Positions 35,473 to 45,622 are shown, numbered from the stretch's first letter. The stretch is 64,000 bases of DNA from Streptomyces eurythermus (GCF_014649115.1 NZ_BMSK01000003.1:1-64000), one strand, 5' to 3'. Made by a program: numbers and translations. Notes: generated by a model not told the origin, from the letters alone.

Positions 35473-36342
35473 ATGGACGATCTGGCCGACTTCCTCCGCA
35501 CACGGCGAGCCCGGGTCCGCCCCGAGAGCGTCGGCATCCGGCCCGACTCCCGCCGCCGCGTGACCGGGCTGCGGCGCGAGGAGGTCGCGCACCTGTCGGG
35601 GGTGAGCGTCGACTACTACGTCCGGCTGGAGCAGGGCCGGGCGCGGCAGCCGTCGGTGCAGGTCCTCGACGCGCTCGCCCGGGTCCTCGGCCTGGACGAC
35701 GTGGAGCGCGAGCATCTGCACCGGCTCGCCCGCCGGGTGGTGGGCGAGCCCCGGCGGGCCACCTCGGCACGGCCGCGCCCCGAGCTGCTGCGGGTCCTGG
35801 AACTGATCACCGACGCCCCCGCGTTCCTCATCGACCACCGGCTGACCGTGCTGGCCGCGAACCGCCTCGGCGACATGATCTACAGCCGGCCGGCCGAGGG
35901 CCTGAACATCGCCCGGCACCTCTTCCTGACCGAGGAGGGACGGGCGCTGTTCGCCGACTGGGAGAACTGCACCCTCGACGTCGTCGGCCATCTGCGGCTG
36001 GCCGCCGGCCGCTGCCCCGGCGACCGGGAACTGGCCGCCCTCATCGGCGAACTCGCCATGCACAGCGAACGCTTCCGGCAGCTGTGGGCGCGCGCCGACG
36101 TCCGCACCCGCACCCACGGCCGCAAGGCGTACCACCACCCGGCGGTCGGCCACCTGGAACTGCACCAGGAGAACTTCGCCCTCCCGGACGTCACCGGCAC
36201 GGAACTGATCGTCCAGTCCGCCGCCCCCGGCACCGCCGCCCACGACAACCTGCGGCTCCTCGCCAGCCTCGGCGCGACCGCCCAGGAAGCCCCGGGTGCC
36301 CCGGTCGCCGACCGGACGGAGCAGGCGGCGGACGGGGCCTGA
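35473..36342 (+). CDS. XRE-family regulator with MmyB-like domain
   Basis: A 289-residue transcription factor. An N-terminal helix-turn-helix (about 5-85; GLRREEVAHLSGVSVDYYVR LEQGR is diagnostic) is followed by the MmyB-like ligand-binding domain (about 95-265; FLIDHRLTVLAANRLGDMI, then the HPAVGHLELHQENFALPD region). Such regulators usually control a divergently transcribed oxidoreductase, and a quinone reductase gene lies divergent here. Its stop is one base from the end of the convergent histidine kinase. Confidence 0.9.
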   Translation: MDDLADFLRTRRARVRPESVGIRPDSRRRVTGLRREEVAHLSGVSVDYYVRLEQGRARQPSVQVLDALARVLGLDDVEREHLHRLARRVVGEPRRATSARPRPELLRVLELITDAPAFLIDHRLTVLAANRLGDMIYSRPAEGLNIARHLFLTEEGRALFADWENCTLDVVGHLRLAAGRCPGDRELAALIGELAMHSERFRQLWARADVRTRTHGRKAYHHPAVGHLELHQENFALPDVTGTELIVQSAAPGTAAHDNLRLLASLGATAQEAPGAPVADRTEQAADGA

Positions 36343-36343
36343 C

Positions 36344-37804
36344 TCAGCAGGCCGCCGTCTGAGGGTCCTCCGGCGGCGGGGTCGGCGCGCCCGGCAGGCG
36401 GACCGTGGCCACCGTGCCGGTGCCCTCGGCGCGGGCCAGGGTGACCTCGCCGCCCGCCTGCTGGACCGTACGGGCCACGATGGACAGGCCGAGACCCGAG
36501 CCGGGCAGGGCGCGGGCGCTGGGGGAGCGCCAGAACCGGTCGAAGACGTGCGGGAGTTCCTGCTCGGGGATGCCCGGACCGTGGTCGCGGACGGTCAGCA
36601 CGCCCTCGTGCAGCGCCACCTCGACCGTGCCGCCCTCGGGGCTGAACTTCACCGCGTTGTCCAGGATGTTGACCACGGCCCGCTCCAGCGCGGACGGCTC
36701 CGCCCGTACGTACCAGGGGTCCAGGTCGGCGGTGATCGTCAGCTCCGGGCCGCGCAGCCGGGCCCGGCGCAGCGCCGCCTCCACGGTGTCCCGGAAGGAG
36801 ACCACCTGCACCCGCTCGCCGCGCTGCCCCTCCGAGCGGGACAGCTCCTGGAGGTCCCCGATCAGCGCGGCCAGCTCCGTCATCTGCGCCTTCACCGAGG
36901 CGAGCAGCGCCTTGCGGTCCTCGGGCGGCAGCGGCCGGCCCGTCTCCTCGCTGCGGGTCAGCAGCTCGATGTTGGTCCGCAACGACGTCAGGGGCGTACG
37001 GAGTTCATGGCCGGCGTCGGCGATCAGCTGCTGCTGGAGGTCCCGGGAACTGGCCAGCGAGGCGGTCATCGAGTTGAACGACCGGGACAGCCGGGCCACC
37101 TCGTCCTCGCTGTCCTCCTCCACCGGGATGCGCACGCTCAGGTCCTCGGTACGGGCCACGTGCTCCACGGCCTCCGTCAGCCGGTCCACCGGCCGCAGCC
37201 CGACCCGCGCCACCGCGAGCCCCGCCGCGCCGGCGCCGAGCACCCCGATGGCCGACACCAGCAGCAGGATCAGCGCGAGGTCGTTGAGGTTCTGCTGGGT
37301 GCTCTTGAGCGGCATGGCGATGAGCACGCCCACGTTGGGCCCGCGCTCGCCGGTCGAGGACGCGGTGGCCAGCAGCGGCCGGGTGAGCACCCGTACGTCG
37401 TTGCCCTCGCTGTCGGTGCCGTTGCGGAAGTAGAGCGTGCCGACGTCCAGGTTCCGGATCTCCGACTTGTCGGCCTCCGTGACATCGATCTTCACCGAGG
37501 CGCCCCCGAACAGGCAGACCTTGCCGTCCTCGGTGACCACCTGGGAGTACCTGTCCCGGAACGGGTTGTCGGACGGCGGGGTGTCCGTGCAGCGGGCGAG
37601 GGCCAGCAGCACCTGGTCGGGCTGCGTGGTGTTCTTCAGCGACTTGCGCAGATCGTCGTCCACCTGGTCGTACAGCTTGCGTTCCACGATGAACCAGCAG
37701 GTCATCGACACCGCGGCCACCGCGAACGCCACCGCCGCCGCGACCAGCATCGCCAGCCGGGCCCGGATCGGCAGCGCCCGGTACCGGCGCAGCACACGTT
37801 TCAC
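36344..37804 (-). CDS. Sensor histidine kinase (MprB/CseC-like)
   Basis: A 486-residue sensor kinase. Two membrane helices (about 17-41 and 175-200) flank an extracytoplasmic sensor domain. A HAMP domain follows, then the phosphoacceptor box [16 protein letters not shown] and the ATPase boxes [19 protein letters not shown] and GSGLGLSIV. The GTG start overlaps the response-regulator stop by four bases, so the pair is coupled. The layout resembles envelope-stress systems such as MprAB. Confidence 0.92.
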   Translation of the reverse strand: MKRVLRRYRALPIRARLAMLVAAAVAFAVAAVSMTCWFIVERKLYDQVDDDLRKSLKNTTQPDQVLLALARCTDTPPSDNPFRDRYSQVVTEDGKVCLFGGASVKIDVTEADKSEIRNLDVGTLYFRNGTDSEGNDVRVLTRPLLATASSTGERGPNVGVLIAMPLKSTQQNLNDLALILLLVSAIGVLGAGAAGLAVARVGLRPVDRLTEAVEHVARTEDLSVRIPVEEDSEDEVARLSRSFNSMTASLASSRDLQQQLIADAGHELRTPLTSLRTNIELLTRSEETGRPLPPEDRKALLASVKAQMTELAALIGDLQELSRSEGQRGERVQVVSFRDTVEAALRRARLRGPELTITADLDPWYVRAEPSALERAVVNILDNAVKFSPEGGTVEVALHEGVLTVRDHGPGIPEQELPHVFDRFWRSPSARALPGSGLGLSIVARTVQQAGGEVTLARAEGTGTVATVRLPGAPTPPPEDPQTAAC

Positions 37805-38535
37805 TCGGCGCCGCCCTGCCTCAGGACGTAGCCCACGCCCCGCACCGTGTGCACCAGGCGCGGCTCGCCGCCCGCCTCGGTCTTGCGGCGCAGGTACATC
37901 ACGTACACGTCCAGCGAGTTGGAGGACGGCTCGAAGTCGAAGCCCCACACCGCCTTCAGGATCTGCTCCCGGGTGAGCACCTGGCGCGGATGGGCCATGA
38001 ACATCTCCAGCAGGGTGAACTCGGTGCGGGTCAGCTCCACCGGCCGCTCGCCCCGGGTCACCTCCCGGGTGGCCAGGTTCATCCGCAGGTCGGCGAAGGT
38101 GAGCGCCTCGTCCTGCCGGGCCTCGGCGGACACGCCCGCCGCGTACGAGCTGCGGCGCAGCAGCGCCCGGATCCGGGCGAACAGCTCGTCCAGCTCGAAC
38201 GGTTTGACCAGGTAGTCGTCGGCGCCCGCGTCCAGGCCGGTCACCCGGTCGCCGACCGTGTCGCGGGCGGTGAGCATCAGGATCGGGGTGGTGTCCCCCG
38301 CGCCCCGGATGCGGCGGGCCGCGGTCAGGCCGTCCATGCGGGGCATCTGGATGTCCAGCACGACCAGGTCCGGCCGGTAGGCGCCCGCCTTCTCCAGGGC
38401 GTCCGCCCCGTCGACGGCGACCTCGGTGTCGTACCCCTCGAAGGCCAGGCTGCGCTGCAGGGCCTCGCGCACGGCCGGCTCGTCGTCGACGATCAGGATG
38501 CGCTGGGGGTCACGGTCGCCTTCGGCGGGGCTCAT
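37801..38535 (-). CDS. OmpR-family response regulator
   Basis: A 244-residue response regulator. The receiver domain has the acidic pair in LIVDDEP, the phosphorylated Asp61 in LVVLDIQMP, and Lys in DDYLVKPF. The C-terminal winged helix (about 145-240) reads [20 protein letters not shown] and [12 protein letters not shown]. First gene of the two-component pair. The adjacent HtrA-like protease gene is a plausible target, as in mycobacterial MprAB and PepD. Confidence 0.93.
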   Translation of the reverse strand: MSPAEGDRDPQRILIVDDEPAVREALQRSLAFEGYDTEVAVDGADALEKAGAYRPDLVVLDIQMPRMDGLTAARRIRGAGDTTPILMLTARDTVGDRVTGLDAGADDYLVKPFELDELFARIRALLRRSSYAAGVSAEARQDEALTFADLRMNLATREVTRGERPVELTRTEFTLLEMFMAHPRQVLTREQILKAVWGFDFEPSSNSLDVYVMYLRRKTEAGGEPRLVHTVRGVGYVLRQGGAE

Positions 38536-38625
38536 CGCTCGCGGTTCCTCGGGGTGCGGTGGGACGGTTGCGGACGTCTCTCAGCGTGCCACGTCACGCG
38601 GGCCGGTGAGGGACGCGCGGGCCGG

Positions 38626-38853
38626 TCAGGCCCGGACCGTGCTCAGCCGGTGCAGCGGGACCTTGCGGCGGTGCCGGCGGGCGGCGGAGGTGCGCAGGCC
38701 CATCAGCTGCGGCACCGGGGTCACGGCCCGGGTCGCCACCTCGGGGGCGCGGGGTGCCGGAACGGGGACATGCAGCTCGGACACGATGGACAGGGCCAGG
38801 GTGAGGCCGGCGGGGCCGCGTTCGGCCATGCGGTGCGGAACGTGCTTGATCAT
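38626..38853 (-). CDS. Small hypothetical protein
   Basis: A 75-residue basic protein (MIKHVPHRMAERGPAGLTLA ... HRRKVPLHRLSTVRA) with one moderately hydrophobic stretch. A perfect AAGGAG site lies six bases before the ATG, which is the main evidence that it is translated. It lies between the response regulator and the protease, in the same direction as both. No known domain. Confidence 0.6.
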   Translation of the reverse strand: MIKHVPHRMAERGPAGLTLALSIVSELHVPVPAPRAPEVATRAVTPVPQLMGLRTSAARRHRRKVPLHRLSTVRA

Positions 38854-38899
38854 GACCTGCTCCTTGCTGACTCGTGCGCCGGCTGGGCGCGTGAGTGGT

Positions 38900-39886
38900 C
38901 TAGCTGGTGCCGCCCGACCGCAGTGCGGCCAGGTCGGACTTGACGGTGTTGACCGGGATGGCGAAGCCGAGGCCGATGCTGCCCGCCTCCGCCGACGAGG
39001 ACGCCTGCGAACCGGACGAGTACATCGCGGAGTTGATGCCGATGACCCGGCCGCTCGCGTCGAACAGCGCGCCGCCGGAGTTGCCGGGGTTCAGGGAGGC
39101 GTCGGTCTGGATCGCCTTGTAGGTGGTGGTGGACGAGCCGGTGTCGCCGTTGAACTCGCGGCCGCCGAACCGGAACGGCCACTGGTCGTCGCCGCCCTGG
39201 TCCTGGCCCTGGTTCTCGTCGGTGGAGACGGTGACGTCGCGGTTCAGGGCGGAGACGATGCCGCTGGTCACCGTGCCGGTCAGGCCCTCGGGGGAGCCGA
39301 TGGCCACGACCGGGTCGCCGACCCGCACGGCGTCGGAGTCGCCGAGCGCCGCCGCCTTCAGCCCCTTGGCGCCCCGCAGCTTGATCAGCGCGAGGTCCTT
39401 GGAGGCATCGGTGCCGAGCACCTCGGCGGTGTAGCTCTTGCCGTCGCTGGTGCGCACCTTCACCGAGGAGGCGCCGGAGACGACGTGGTTGTTGGTGACG
39501 ATCTCGCCGTCCGAGCTGATGATCACGCCGGCGCCGGTGGAGGAGCCGCCCGCGAGGGTCGCGTTGATCTCGACCACGCTCGGGCTGACCGCGGCGGCGA
39601 TCGCGGCGACGTCACCGCGCTTGGCGGTCGGTACCGCGGGGGCGCCGACGGCGGTGGTGGCGTCCTTGCCGGTCAGCTCCTGCACGGTGTAGGCCGTGCC
39701 GCCGCCGACCGCCGCCGCCACGATCGCGACGGCCGCGAGCAGGGCCACCGGTCCGCGCCTGCGCTTCTTCCCCGGCTCCGGCTGCGGCCCCGGCCGGTAC
39801 GGCGGCGGGGGCGGCCACTCGGCGTGCGCGGGGGAGGCGGGGGAGGAAGGGTACGGCTGCTCGTAAGTGCCCTGGCTCTCGGTCAT
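38900..39886 (-). CDS. Membrane-anchored HtrA-like serine protease without PDZ domain
   Basis: A 328-residue protein. A Pro/Tyr/Ser-rich cytosolic head is followed by a membrane helix (about 48-68) and an extracytoplasmic trypsin-like domain with the HtrA triad: VTNNHVV (His), SKDLALIKL (Asp), DASLNPGNSGGAL (Ser). DegP-type proteins end with one or two PDZ domains; this one stops about 40 residues after the catalytic serine. The chosen ATG at 39886 begins MTESQGTYEQ; another 24 bases upstream, with AGGAAG before it, is possible. It would degrade misfolded envelope proteins. Confidence 0.87.
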   Translation of the reverse strand: MTESQGTYEQPYPSSPASPAHAEWPPPPPYRPGPQPEPGKKRRRGPVALLAAVAIVAAAVGGGTAYTVQELTGKDATTAVGAPAVPTAKRGDVAAIAAAVSPSVVEINATLAGGSSTGAGVIISSDGEIVTNNHVVSGASSVKVRTSDGKSYTAEVLGTDASKDLALIKLRGAKGLKAAALGDSDAVRVGDPVVAIGSPEGLTGTVTSGIVSALNRDVTVSTDENQGQDQGGDDQWPFRFGGREFNGDTGSSTTTYKAIQTDASLNPGNSGGALFDASGRVIGINSAMYSSGSQASSSAEAGSIGLGFAIPVNTVKSDLAALRSGGTS

Positions 39887-40008
39887 GTCACAAGAGTCCC
39901 CCGTGACCATGAGAGCTTCCTGAGTGCACGCTGAGAAGCCCGGCAGAACCGTGTTTGCCCGATATAAAGACGGGCACCGCAGGGGGCCGAAGAGGGGATC
40001 GCTGCGGG

Positions 40009-41031
40009 TCAGACACACCCGCAGCTCGTACGGACCACCAGTCGTGACGGGAACGTCTTCAGCCGCTCCCGGCGCGATCCCGCCACCCGCAGCCCGTCGT
40101 CCAGCACCAGGTCGACCGCCGCCCGGGCCATCGCCGACCGGTCGGAGGCCACCGTCGTCAGCGGCGGGTCGGCGAGCGCGGCCTCCTTGATGTCGTCGAA
40201 CCCGGCCACCCCCAGCTCCCGGGGCACGTCGATGCGCAGCTCGCGCGCGGCCCGCAGCAGGCCGATCGCCTGGTCGTCGGTGGAGCAGAAGATCGCCGGG
40301 GGGCGCCGGGGCCCGGAGAGGATGTCCAGGGCGACGCGATAGGCGTCGTAGCGGTTGTACGGCGCCTCGAACAGCCGGCCCTCGATCGGCAGCCCGGCCT
40401 CCGACATGGCCCGCTTCCAGCCCTCGACGTGGTCGGAGACCGGGTCGCCGACGGCCGGGGTCTCGGCCGTACCGCCCATGCAGGCCACGTACTCGTAGCC
40501 GTGCTCCAGCAGGTGGCGCACCGCGAGCTGGGCGCCGCCGAGGTCGTCCGTCACCACGGCCACGTCGTCGATGGCCTCCGGCCGCTCGTGCAGCAGCACC
40601 ACCCGGGCGTCCCAGGCGTCGATCTCGGCGGCGGCGAGGTCGTTCAGCGCGTGGGAGACGAGGATCAGGCCCGAGACGCGCATCCCGAGGAAGGCGCGCA
40701 GATAGTGGACCTCGCGCTCGCCGATGTAGTCGGTGTTGCCGACCAGCACCATCTTCCCGCGCTCGGACGCGGCCTGTTCCACCGCGTGCGCCATCTCGCC
40801 GAAGAACGGCTGCCGGGCGTCCGGGATGATCAGCCCTATGAGGTCGGTGCGCCGGGACGCCATGGCCTGCGCCACCCGGTCGGGCCGGTACCCCAGTTCC
40901 TTGATCGCGGCGAGGACGCGCTCGCGCGTGGCCGGGGCGACCGGCCGGGGTCCGTTGTTGATGACATAACTGACGACGGCGGTGGAGGTCCCAGCCAGCC
41001 GTGCCACGTCATCCCGAGTCACCTTGGCCAC
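40009..41031 (-). CDS. LacI-family transcriptional regulator
   Basis: A 340-residue repressor. The N-terminal LacI helix-turn-helix ([20 protein letters not shown]) and hinge are followed by a periplasmic-binding-like effector domain (about 62-335; [36 protein letters not shown]). It ends in TSCGCV. The ligand is probably a sugar but no sugar genes adjoin. The GTG is preceded at six bases by TAGACT (41038-41043), a -10 hexamer at the distance expected for a leaderless transcript, and there is no ribosome site. Confidence 0.9.
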   Translation of the reverse strand: MAKVTRDDVARLAGTSTAVVSYVINNGPRPVAPATRERVLAAIKELGYRPDRVAQAMASRRTDLIGLIIPDARQPFFGEMAHAVEQAASERGKMVLVGNTDYIGEREVHYLRAFLGMRVSGLILVSHALNDLAAAEIDAWDARVVLLHERPEAIDDVAVVTDDLGGAQLAVRHLLEHGYEYVACMGGTAETPAVGDPVSDHVEGWKRAMSEAGLPIEGRLFEAPYNRYDAYRVALDILSGPRRPPAIFCSTDDQAIGLLRAARELRIDVPRELGVAGFDDIKEAALADPPLTTVASDRSAMARAAVDLVLDDGLRVAGSRRERLKTFPSRLVVRTSCGCV

Positions 41032-41115
41032 GCGCGGAGTCTACGCGGATTGACCCCTCCTGGGCAGGGCGTATCACCAGGTGGCCAGGCGTGCGGGGCC
41101 GGGCCGCGGGGCCGG

Positions 41116-41895
41116 TCAGGCCTCGGCGTGCACCTCGGCGCCGGCCGGCACGGCGGTTGCGTCCGCATCCTCCGACTTTGCCCGGGCGGACTTGCCCTTG
41201 GCCTCGTCGGCGGCCCGGTCGGTCTTCTCGGGGGTAACGAATCGGTAACCCACGTTGCGTACGGTGCCGATCAGCGACTCGTGCTCCGGGCCGAGCTTGG
41301 CCCGCAGCCGCCGTACGTGCACGTCGACGGTCCGGGTGCCGCCGAAGTAGTCGTAGCCCCACACCTCCTGGAGCAGCTGGGCGCGGGTGAAGACCCGGCC
41401 GGGGTGCTGCGCGAGGTATTTGAGCAGCTCGAACTCCTTGAAGGTCAGGTCCAGGACCCGGCCCTTGAGCTTGGCGGAGTAGGTGGCCTCGTCCACGGAC
41501 AGGTCGCCGTTGCGGATCTCCATCGGCGAGTCGTCGTTGACGAGCTGCTGGCGGCCCATGGCGAGGCGCAGCCGGGCCTCGACCTCCGCGGGACCGGCGG
41601 TGTCGAGCAGGACGTCGTCGATGCCCCAGTCCGCGGTGACGGCGGCGAGACCGCCCTCGGTGACGACGAGGATCAGCGGACAGCCGGGTCCGGTGGAGCG
41701 CAGCAGCTGGCACAGGCTGCGCACCTGGGGCAGGTCGCGGCGGCCGTCGACGAGGATGACGTCGGCACCCGGCGTGTCGACCAGCGCGGGGCCCTCCGCC
41801 GGGGCCACCCGCACGTTGTGCAGGAGCAGGCCGAGGGCGGGCAGTACTTCTGTCGACGGCTGGAGGGCGTTGGTCAGGAGCAGCAGAGAACTCAT
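41116..41895 (-). CDS. glnR: Global nitrogen regulator GlnR
   Basis: A 259-residue OmpR-type orphan regulator. Its receiver-like domain begins [20 protein letters not shown] and keeps one acidic site in ILVDGRRDL (Asp50) but lacks the full phosphorylation pocket, as known for GlnR. The winged helix ([36 protein letters not shown]) is the GlnR type. The Ala/Lys-rich tail is disordered. No partner kinase is adjacent. It controls glnA, amtB and other nitrogen genes. GAGGAGG lies upstream of the ATG at 41895. Confidence 0.93.
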   Translation of the reverse strand: MSSLLLLTNALQPSTEVLPALGLLLHNVRVAPAEGPALVDTPGADVILVDGRRDLPQVRSLCQLLRSTGPGCPLILVVTEGGLAAVTADWGIDDVLLDTAGPAEVEARLRLAMGRQQLVNDDSPMEIRNGDLSVDEATYSAKLKGRVLDLTFKEFELLKYLAQHPGRVFTRAQLLQEVWGYDYFGGTRTVDVHVRRLRAKLGPEHESLIGTVRNVGYRFVTPEKTDRAADEAKGKSARAKSEDADATAVPAGAEVHAEA

Positions 41896-42077
41896 ATGTC
41901 TGGTTCCTCCTCGGTCCCTGCGAGGACGCTGTGCGGACGGGCACTGCTCTGCGATCCCGAAGGCCCCGTACACCCGCGGTCACCTGAGGTTTCCCGCTTC
42001 GTATACAACGCTTCCGAAAGCACAAAAGGACCCGGGGGCTACGCTGCCCGAGTCCTCTGCCCAGCAGAATAGCCCAC

Positions 42078-42938
42078 ATGAGCAACCGACCGGCAGGTGA
42101 TGTGGCGCGTTCCACCGTTCGTCCGAAGAGTGAGACGGGCGGAGGCGGTCCTATACGGACTTTTCTGCGCACTGCCGACGGCATTCCGATCGAATCCGTA
42201 TACGATCCGGGCGCCGCCGTATACGAAGCTTTTGCCGACCCTTTGGCAGCCTCTTCTTCGCCCTCCCGTGACCTGGTGTTCGTGATCGCGCACGGCTTCA
42301 CCGGGGACGTGGACCGGCCGCACGTCCGCCGGGTGGCCGGCGTGCTGCGCGACCACGGCGCGGTCGTCACCTTCTCCTTCCGCGGCCACGGACGCTCCGG
42401 CGGCCGGTCCACCGTCGGCGACAAGGAGGTGCTCGACCTCGACACCGCCGTGGAGTGGGCCCGCCGCCTCGGGCACGCGCGCGTGGTCACCGTCGGCTTC
42501 TCCATGGGCGGCTCGGTGGTCCTGCGGCACGCGGCGCTGCGCCCCGGCACGGTGGACGCCGTGGTCTCGGTGAGCGCGCCCGCCCGCTGGTACTACCGGG
42601 GCACGGCCCCGATGCGCCGGCTGCACTGGCTGGTCACCCGCCCCGAGGGCCGCCTGGTCGGCCGCTACGGCCTGCGCACCCGCATCCACCACCGCGACTG
42701 GGACCCGGTCCCGCTCTCCCCGGTGCGGGCGGTCCCGCGGATCGCCCCGACACCGCTGCTCATCGTGCACGGCGACCGCGACGGCTACTTCCCGCTCGAC
42801 CACCCCCGGATGCTCGCCGAGGCGGCCGGCGGCCACGGCGAGCTGTGGATCGAGGCGGGCATGGGCCACGCCGAGCACGCGGCGGACGACGCCCTGGTGG
42901 CGCGGATCGCGGACTGGGCGGTGTCCGCGGCGGGCTAG
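42078..42938 (+). CDS. Alpha/beta hydrolase (serine aminopeptidase-like)
   Basis: A 286-residue alpha/beta hydrolase of the Hydrolase_4 type. The oxyanion region is VIAHGFTGD, the nucleophile elbow is VGFSMGGS, the acid lies in LLIVHGDRDGYFPLDH, and the catalytic His is near IEAGMGHAEH. It opens with a Ser/Thr/Gly-rich segment before the fold. It lies divergent to glnR. The substrate is unknown; esters or monoacylglycerols are typical. Confidence 0.88.
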   Translation: MSNRPAGDVARSTVRPKSETGGGGPIRTFLRTADGIPIESVYDPGAAVYEAFADPLAASSSPSRDLVFVIAHGFTGDVDRPHVRRVAGVLRDHGAVVTFSFRGHGRSGGRSTVGDKEVLDLDTAVEWARRLGHARVVTVGFSMGGSVVLRHAALRPGTVDAVVSVSAPARWYYRGTAPMRRLHWLVTRPEGRLVGRYGLRTRIHHRDWDPVPLSPVRAVPRIAPTPLLIVHGDRDGYFPLDHPRMLAEAAGGHGELWIEAGMGHAEHAADDALVARIADWAVSAAG

Positions 42939-42995
42939 CCTGACTCACACTGTCTTTGACTTTTTCTTGTTTCTTGCCGTCGATTGAGGATTCAG

Positions 42996-43250
42996 ATGCC
43001 CAAGGTCACGGTGCGCTACTGGGCCGCCGCCAAGGCCGCGGCCGAGGTCGCCGAGGAGCCGTACGAGGCGGACACGCTGGCCGGCGCGCTGGCCGCCGTC
43101 CGTGAGCGCCACCCCGGCGAACTCACCCGCGTGCTCCAGCGTTGCTCCTTCCTCGTCGACGGCGACCCCGTCGGGACCCGCGCGCATGAGACGGTACGGC
43201 TGGCCGAGGGCGGCACGGTCGAGGTGCTCCCGCCGTTCGCAGGAGGGTGA
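42996..43250 (+). CDS. MoaD/ThiS-family ubiquitin-like protein
   Basis: An 84-residue beta-grasp protein ending in Gly-Gly (VEVLPPFAGG), the C-terminus that ThiS/MoaD proteins need to become a thiocarboxylate sulfur carrier. It opens PKVTVRYWAAAKAAAEVAEE. No moaE, thiG or activating enzyme adjoins, so the pathway is uncertain; MoaD-like (molybdopterin) is most likely from the start of the sequence. ATG with GAGGA seven bases upstream. The next gene starts two bases after the stop. Confidence 0.85.
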   Translation: MPKVTVRYWAAAKAAAEVAEEPYEADTLAGALAAVRERHPGELTRVLQRCSFLVDGDPVGTRAHETVRLAEGGTVEVLPPFAGG

Positions 43251-43252
43251 GC

Positions 43253-44560
43253 ATGACCGAGCAGCCGTACCAGGGCGGCCCCCACCAGGGCTACGACCCC
43301 TATCAGCAGCCGCAGCAGCAGTGGCCCGGACACGAGCAGCAGTACGGCCACGACCCCGAGCTGACCCAGCAGTGGCAGGGCCAGACCTGGGAGACCCAGA
43401 CGCACGCGGCGGTGCCGGCGGAGGAGACGTCGTACCTGCCGCGGCAGGAGCAGCAGCAGGCGTATCAGCAGCAGGGGTACCAGCAGCCGCAGGGGTACTA
43501 CGAGAACCCCGGCTATCAGCAGCCGCAGCCCCAGCCGCAGCAGCCCCAGCAGTACGCCGACCCGTACGCGGGAGCGTATGAAGGGGCGCACACCGGGGCG
43601 CATACGGGCTCGTACGGCGGCTCGTACGGCGGCTCGTACGGGGCGTACCCGCCGGTGCAGGAACCCGAGCCGGCCCCCGCCCCCGCCCCGGCACCGGCGC
43701 CGGCCCCGGCCGCCTCCGTACCCCCCGCTCCCCCCGCGACCGGCTCCGCCGGCCCCTCCGACGAGCCCGCCTACGGCCCCGCCACCCTCGCCGGGAACGC
43801 GCGGATCACCGACGCCCAGCGGGCCCGCCTGGAGGGCCGGTCCCCGATCATCGAGCCCGGCATGCAGCCGGCGGCGCTCACCGCGCTGCTGGGCCTGCTG
43901 CTGGCCGCGGCGGCGCCCATCGCGTCGTACGCCCTGGTGGTACCCCTGGTCGTGCTCCAGGCGGTGACGGCCGCGGGCTGGTTCCGGCTGAACGGCATGT
44001 GGCCCGCCCGGCAGGGCATCGCGCTGGCCTTCGCGGGCGCGCTGACGGCCGACGTGGCGGTCCTGGCGGCCGGCCGCGACCACGCCCTGGTGGCCATCCT
44101 CGGCTCGCTCGGCCTGTGGGTCCTGCTCTCCCTCGCGCTCCAGCTGCGCTCGCACGCCTCGCCGGACGAGCGGATGTACGGCCTGATGGCGACGGTGGTC
44201 TCGGCGGCCCTCGCGGTGCTGGCCACCGGCTATCTGGCCGCCGGCTCCCACGAGGTGTCGGTGGGTGCGGCGGCCGTCGCGGCGGCGGTCGTGGCCCGTG
44301 CCCTGCCGCTGCCGGGTCCGGCCCGGGTCGTGGCCGGACTGCTCGCGGCGGCGGGCGCGGGCGTCGTGGTGGGCGGCATGACCGGCCTCGGCACCAAGGG
44401 CGCCGTCCTCGGCGCGGCGGCCGGGGTGTGCGCGCTGATCGGCCACCGGGTGGCGAGCTACGACTACCCGTCCCGCTTCGTGCACTTCACGGCGGGCGTC
44501 GCCCTGCCGTTGTCGGCGGCGGCCCCCGTGGTGTGGGTGCTGGGCCGCGCGCTGGGCTAG
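43253..44560 (+). CDS. Gln/Pro/Tyr-rich membrane protein
   Basis: A 435-residue protein in two parts. Residues 1-170 are low-complexity (many QQ, PQ and YGG repeats, then an alternating Ala-Pro run near 145-160) and probably disordered and cytosolic. From about 200 there are eight or so hydrophobic helices with short loops (ALTALLGLLLAAAAPIASYA first). AGGAGG lies six bases before the ATG at 43253, so that start is preferred over the GTG two codons earlier. It is likely cotranscribed with the MoaD-like gene. The function is unknown. Confidence 0.8.
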   Translation: MTEQPYQGGPHQGYDPYQQPQQQWPGHEQQYGHDPELTQQWQGQTWETQTHAAVPAEETSYLPRQEQQQAYQQQGYQQPQGYYENPGYQQPQPQPQQPQQYADPYAGAYEGAHTGAHTGSYGGSYGGSYGAYPPVQEPEPAPAPAPAPAPAPAASVPPAPPATGSAGPSDEPAYGPATLAGNARITDAQRARLEGRSPIIEPGMQPAALTALLGLLLAAAAPIASYALVVPLVVLQAVTAAGWFRLNGMWPARQGIALAFAGALTADVAVLAAGRDHALVAILGSLGLWVLLSLALQLRSHASPDERMYGLMATVVSAALAVLATGYLAAGSHEVSVGAAAVAAAVVARALPLPGPARVVAGLLAAAGAGVVVGGMTGLGTKGAVLGAAAGVCALIGHRVASYDYPSRFVHFTAGVALPLSAAAPVVWVLGRALG

Positions 44561-44651
44561 AACCCGTCTCCCCTGAGAACCGGGGAACCGGGGCTCAGGG
44601 GGCGGCGTCCGTCGCTGTACAAGATCTTTGGCGGGCGCGAAGGAATACGAG

Positions 44652-45275
44652 ATGACCGGCACGGCCACCCGTTACCTGTATCTCGCCCGGCACGGCGAGG
44701 CACTCCCGGACGAGAGCGGACTGACGGAGCGCGGCCGACGGCAAGCCGCACTGCTCGGCCGGCGCCTCCGGGACGTCCCCTTCACCGCTGTTCACCACGG
44801 CCCTCTGCCACGGGCGGAACAGACCGCGCGCCTGATCGGCGAGCACCTGAAGGGTGTCCCGCTGCACGTCTCGGAAGCGGCCGGCGACTACGTGCCCCAC
44901 CTGCCGGAGAGGGACGAGCTGCCGGCCGAGTCGGCGGACTTCTGTCTCCGCTTCCTCGAGGGAGCCACCGACGAGGAGCGCAAGCACGGACCCGCGCTGG
45001 CCCGCCGGGCCCTGGAGCTGTTCACCGGGGCGGTGGCAGCCGACGAGGACCGGCACGAACTCGTCGTCACCCATAACTTTCTGGTCGCCTGGCTCGTCCG
45101 GGACGCCATGCGGGCACCGAAGTGGCGTTGGCTCGGCCTCAACCACGCCAACGCGGCACTCACGGTCATCCGCTACGCGCCGGGCCGGCCCGCCGCCGTC
45201 CTCGTCTCGAACGACATGCGGCACCTGCCCACGGATCTGCGCTGGACCGGCTTCGCTCCTGAGCTGCGCGTCTGA
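44652..45275 (+). CDS. Histidine phosphatase (phosphoglycerate mutase-like)
   Basis: A 207-residue enzyme of the histidine phosphatase superfamily. It has LYLARHGEALPD (the RHG motif with the phosphorylated His), the ARG-rich segment GPLPRAEQTARLIGEHL, and the second catalytic His in LVVTHNFLVAWL. The ATG at 44652 (MTGTATRYLY) follows GAAGGA by seven bases, better than an in-frame codon 24 bases upstream. The substrate is unknown. Confidence 0.88.
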   Translation: MTGTATRYLYLARHGEALPDESGLTERGRRQAALLGRRLRDVPFTAVHHGPLPRAEQTARLIGEHLKGVPLHVSEAAGDYVPHLPERDELPAESADFCLRFLEGATDEERKHGPALARRALELFTGAVAADEDRHELVVTHNFLVAWLVRDAMRAPKWRWLGLNHANAALTVIRYAPGRPAAVLVSNDMRHLPTDLRWTGFAPELRV

Positions 45276-45622
45276 ACCGGGACCGGGCCCTTGCCCTCGG
45301 CATATGGGGCCGGACGCATCGGGCCAATCAACCCGGTCACACCGGCCCCTTCCGCCCCGGGCGGTGCCGACTGTGCGGACCGGCCGGCGATCCGGGTGAA
45401 TTCCCCCGGTGATCCATAGCACCGCCACCGGTCCGCCGACCTGCGTTTTCCCTGATCGTTTCTGTTCCGGTAGACGCTCTTGGCCGTAAATCGCACCTTT
45501 CGATTCAGCACCCGTTGATCAGGCTCTGGGGCCTATCTAGCCTCTTCAGGAGTCTTCGCCGGGCCCAGACGCGCGTCGTCTTCGCCGAGCACGAAATCCC
45601 CAGCCGAGCATGGGAGATCAAC
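45276..45622. other. Upstream region of the alkyne-amino-acid gene set
   Basis: No gene is seen in these 347 bases. The right half is less GC-rich than the surroundings (for example TGATCGTTTCTGTTCC and GTAAATCGCACCTTTCG) and carries the predicted promoter at 45515-45543. The transcript would have a leader of about 75 bases before the halogenase GTG. Confidence 0.55.
45515..45543 (+). promoter_or_regulatory. Predicted promoter of the halogenase operon
   Basis: TTGATC (45515-45520) and TAGCCT (45538-45543) are separated by 17 bases, a good fit to a housekeeping-type Streptomyces promoter. It lies 80 bases before the besD-like GTG. Confidence 0.55.

Noticed and set aside
32278..36342. A 1354-codon plus-strand frame ending in the XRE/MmyB regulator
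   Set aside because: The first 1065 codons are antisense to the pectinase and quinone reductase genes and lack any domain; the regulator starts at 35473.
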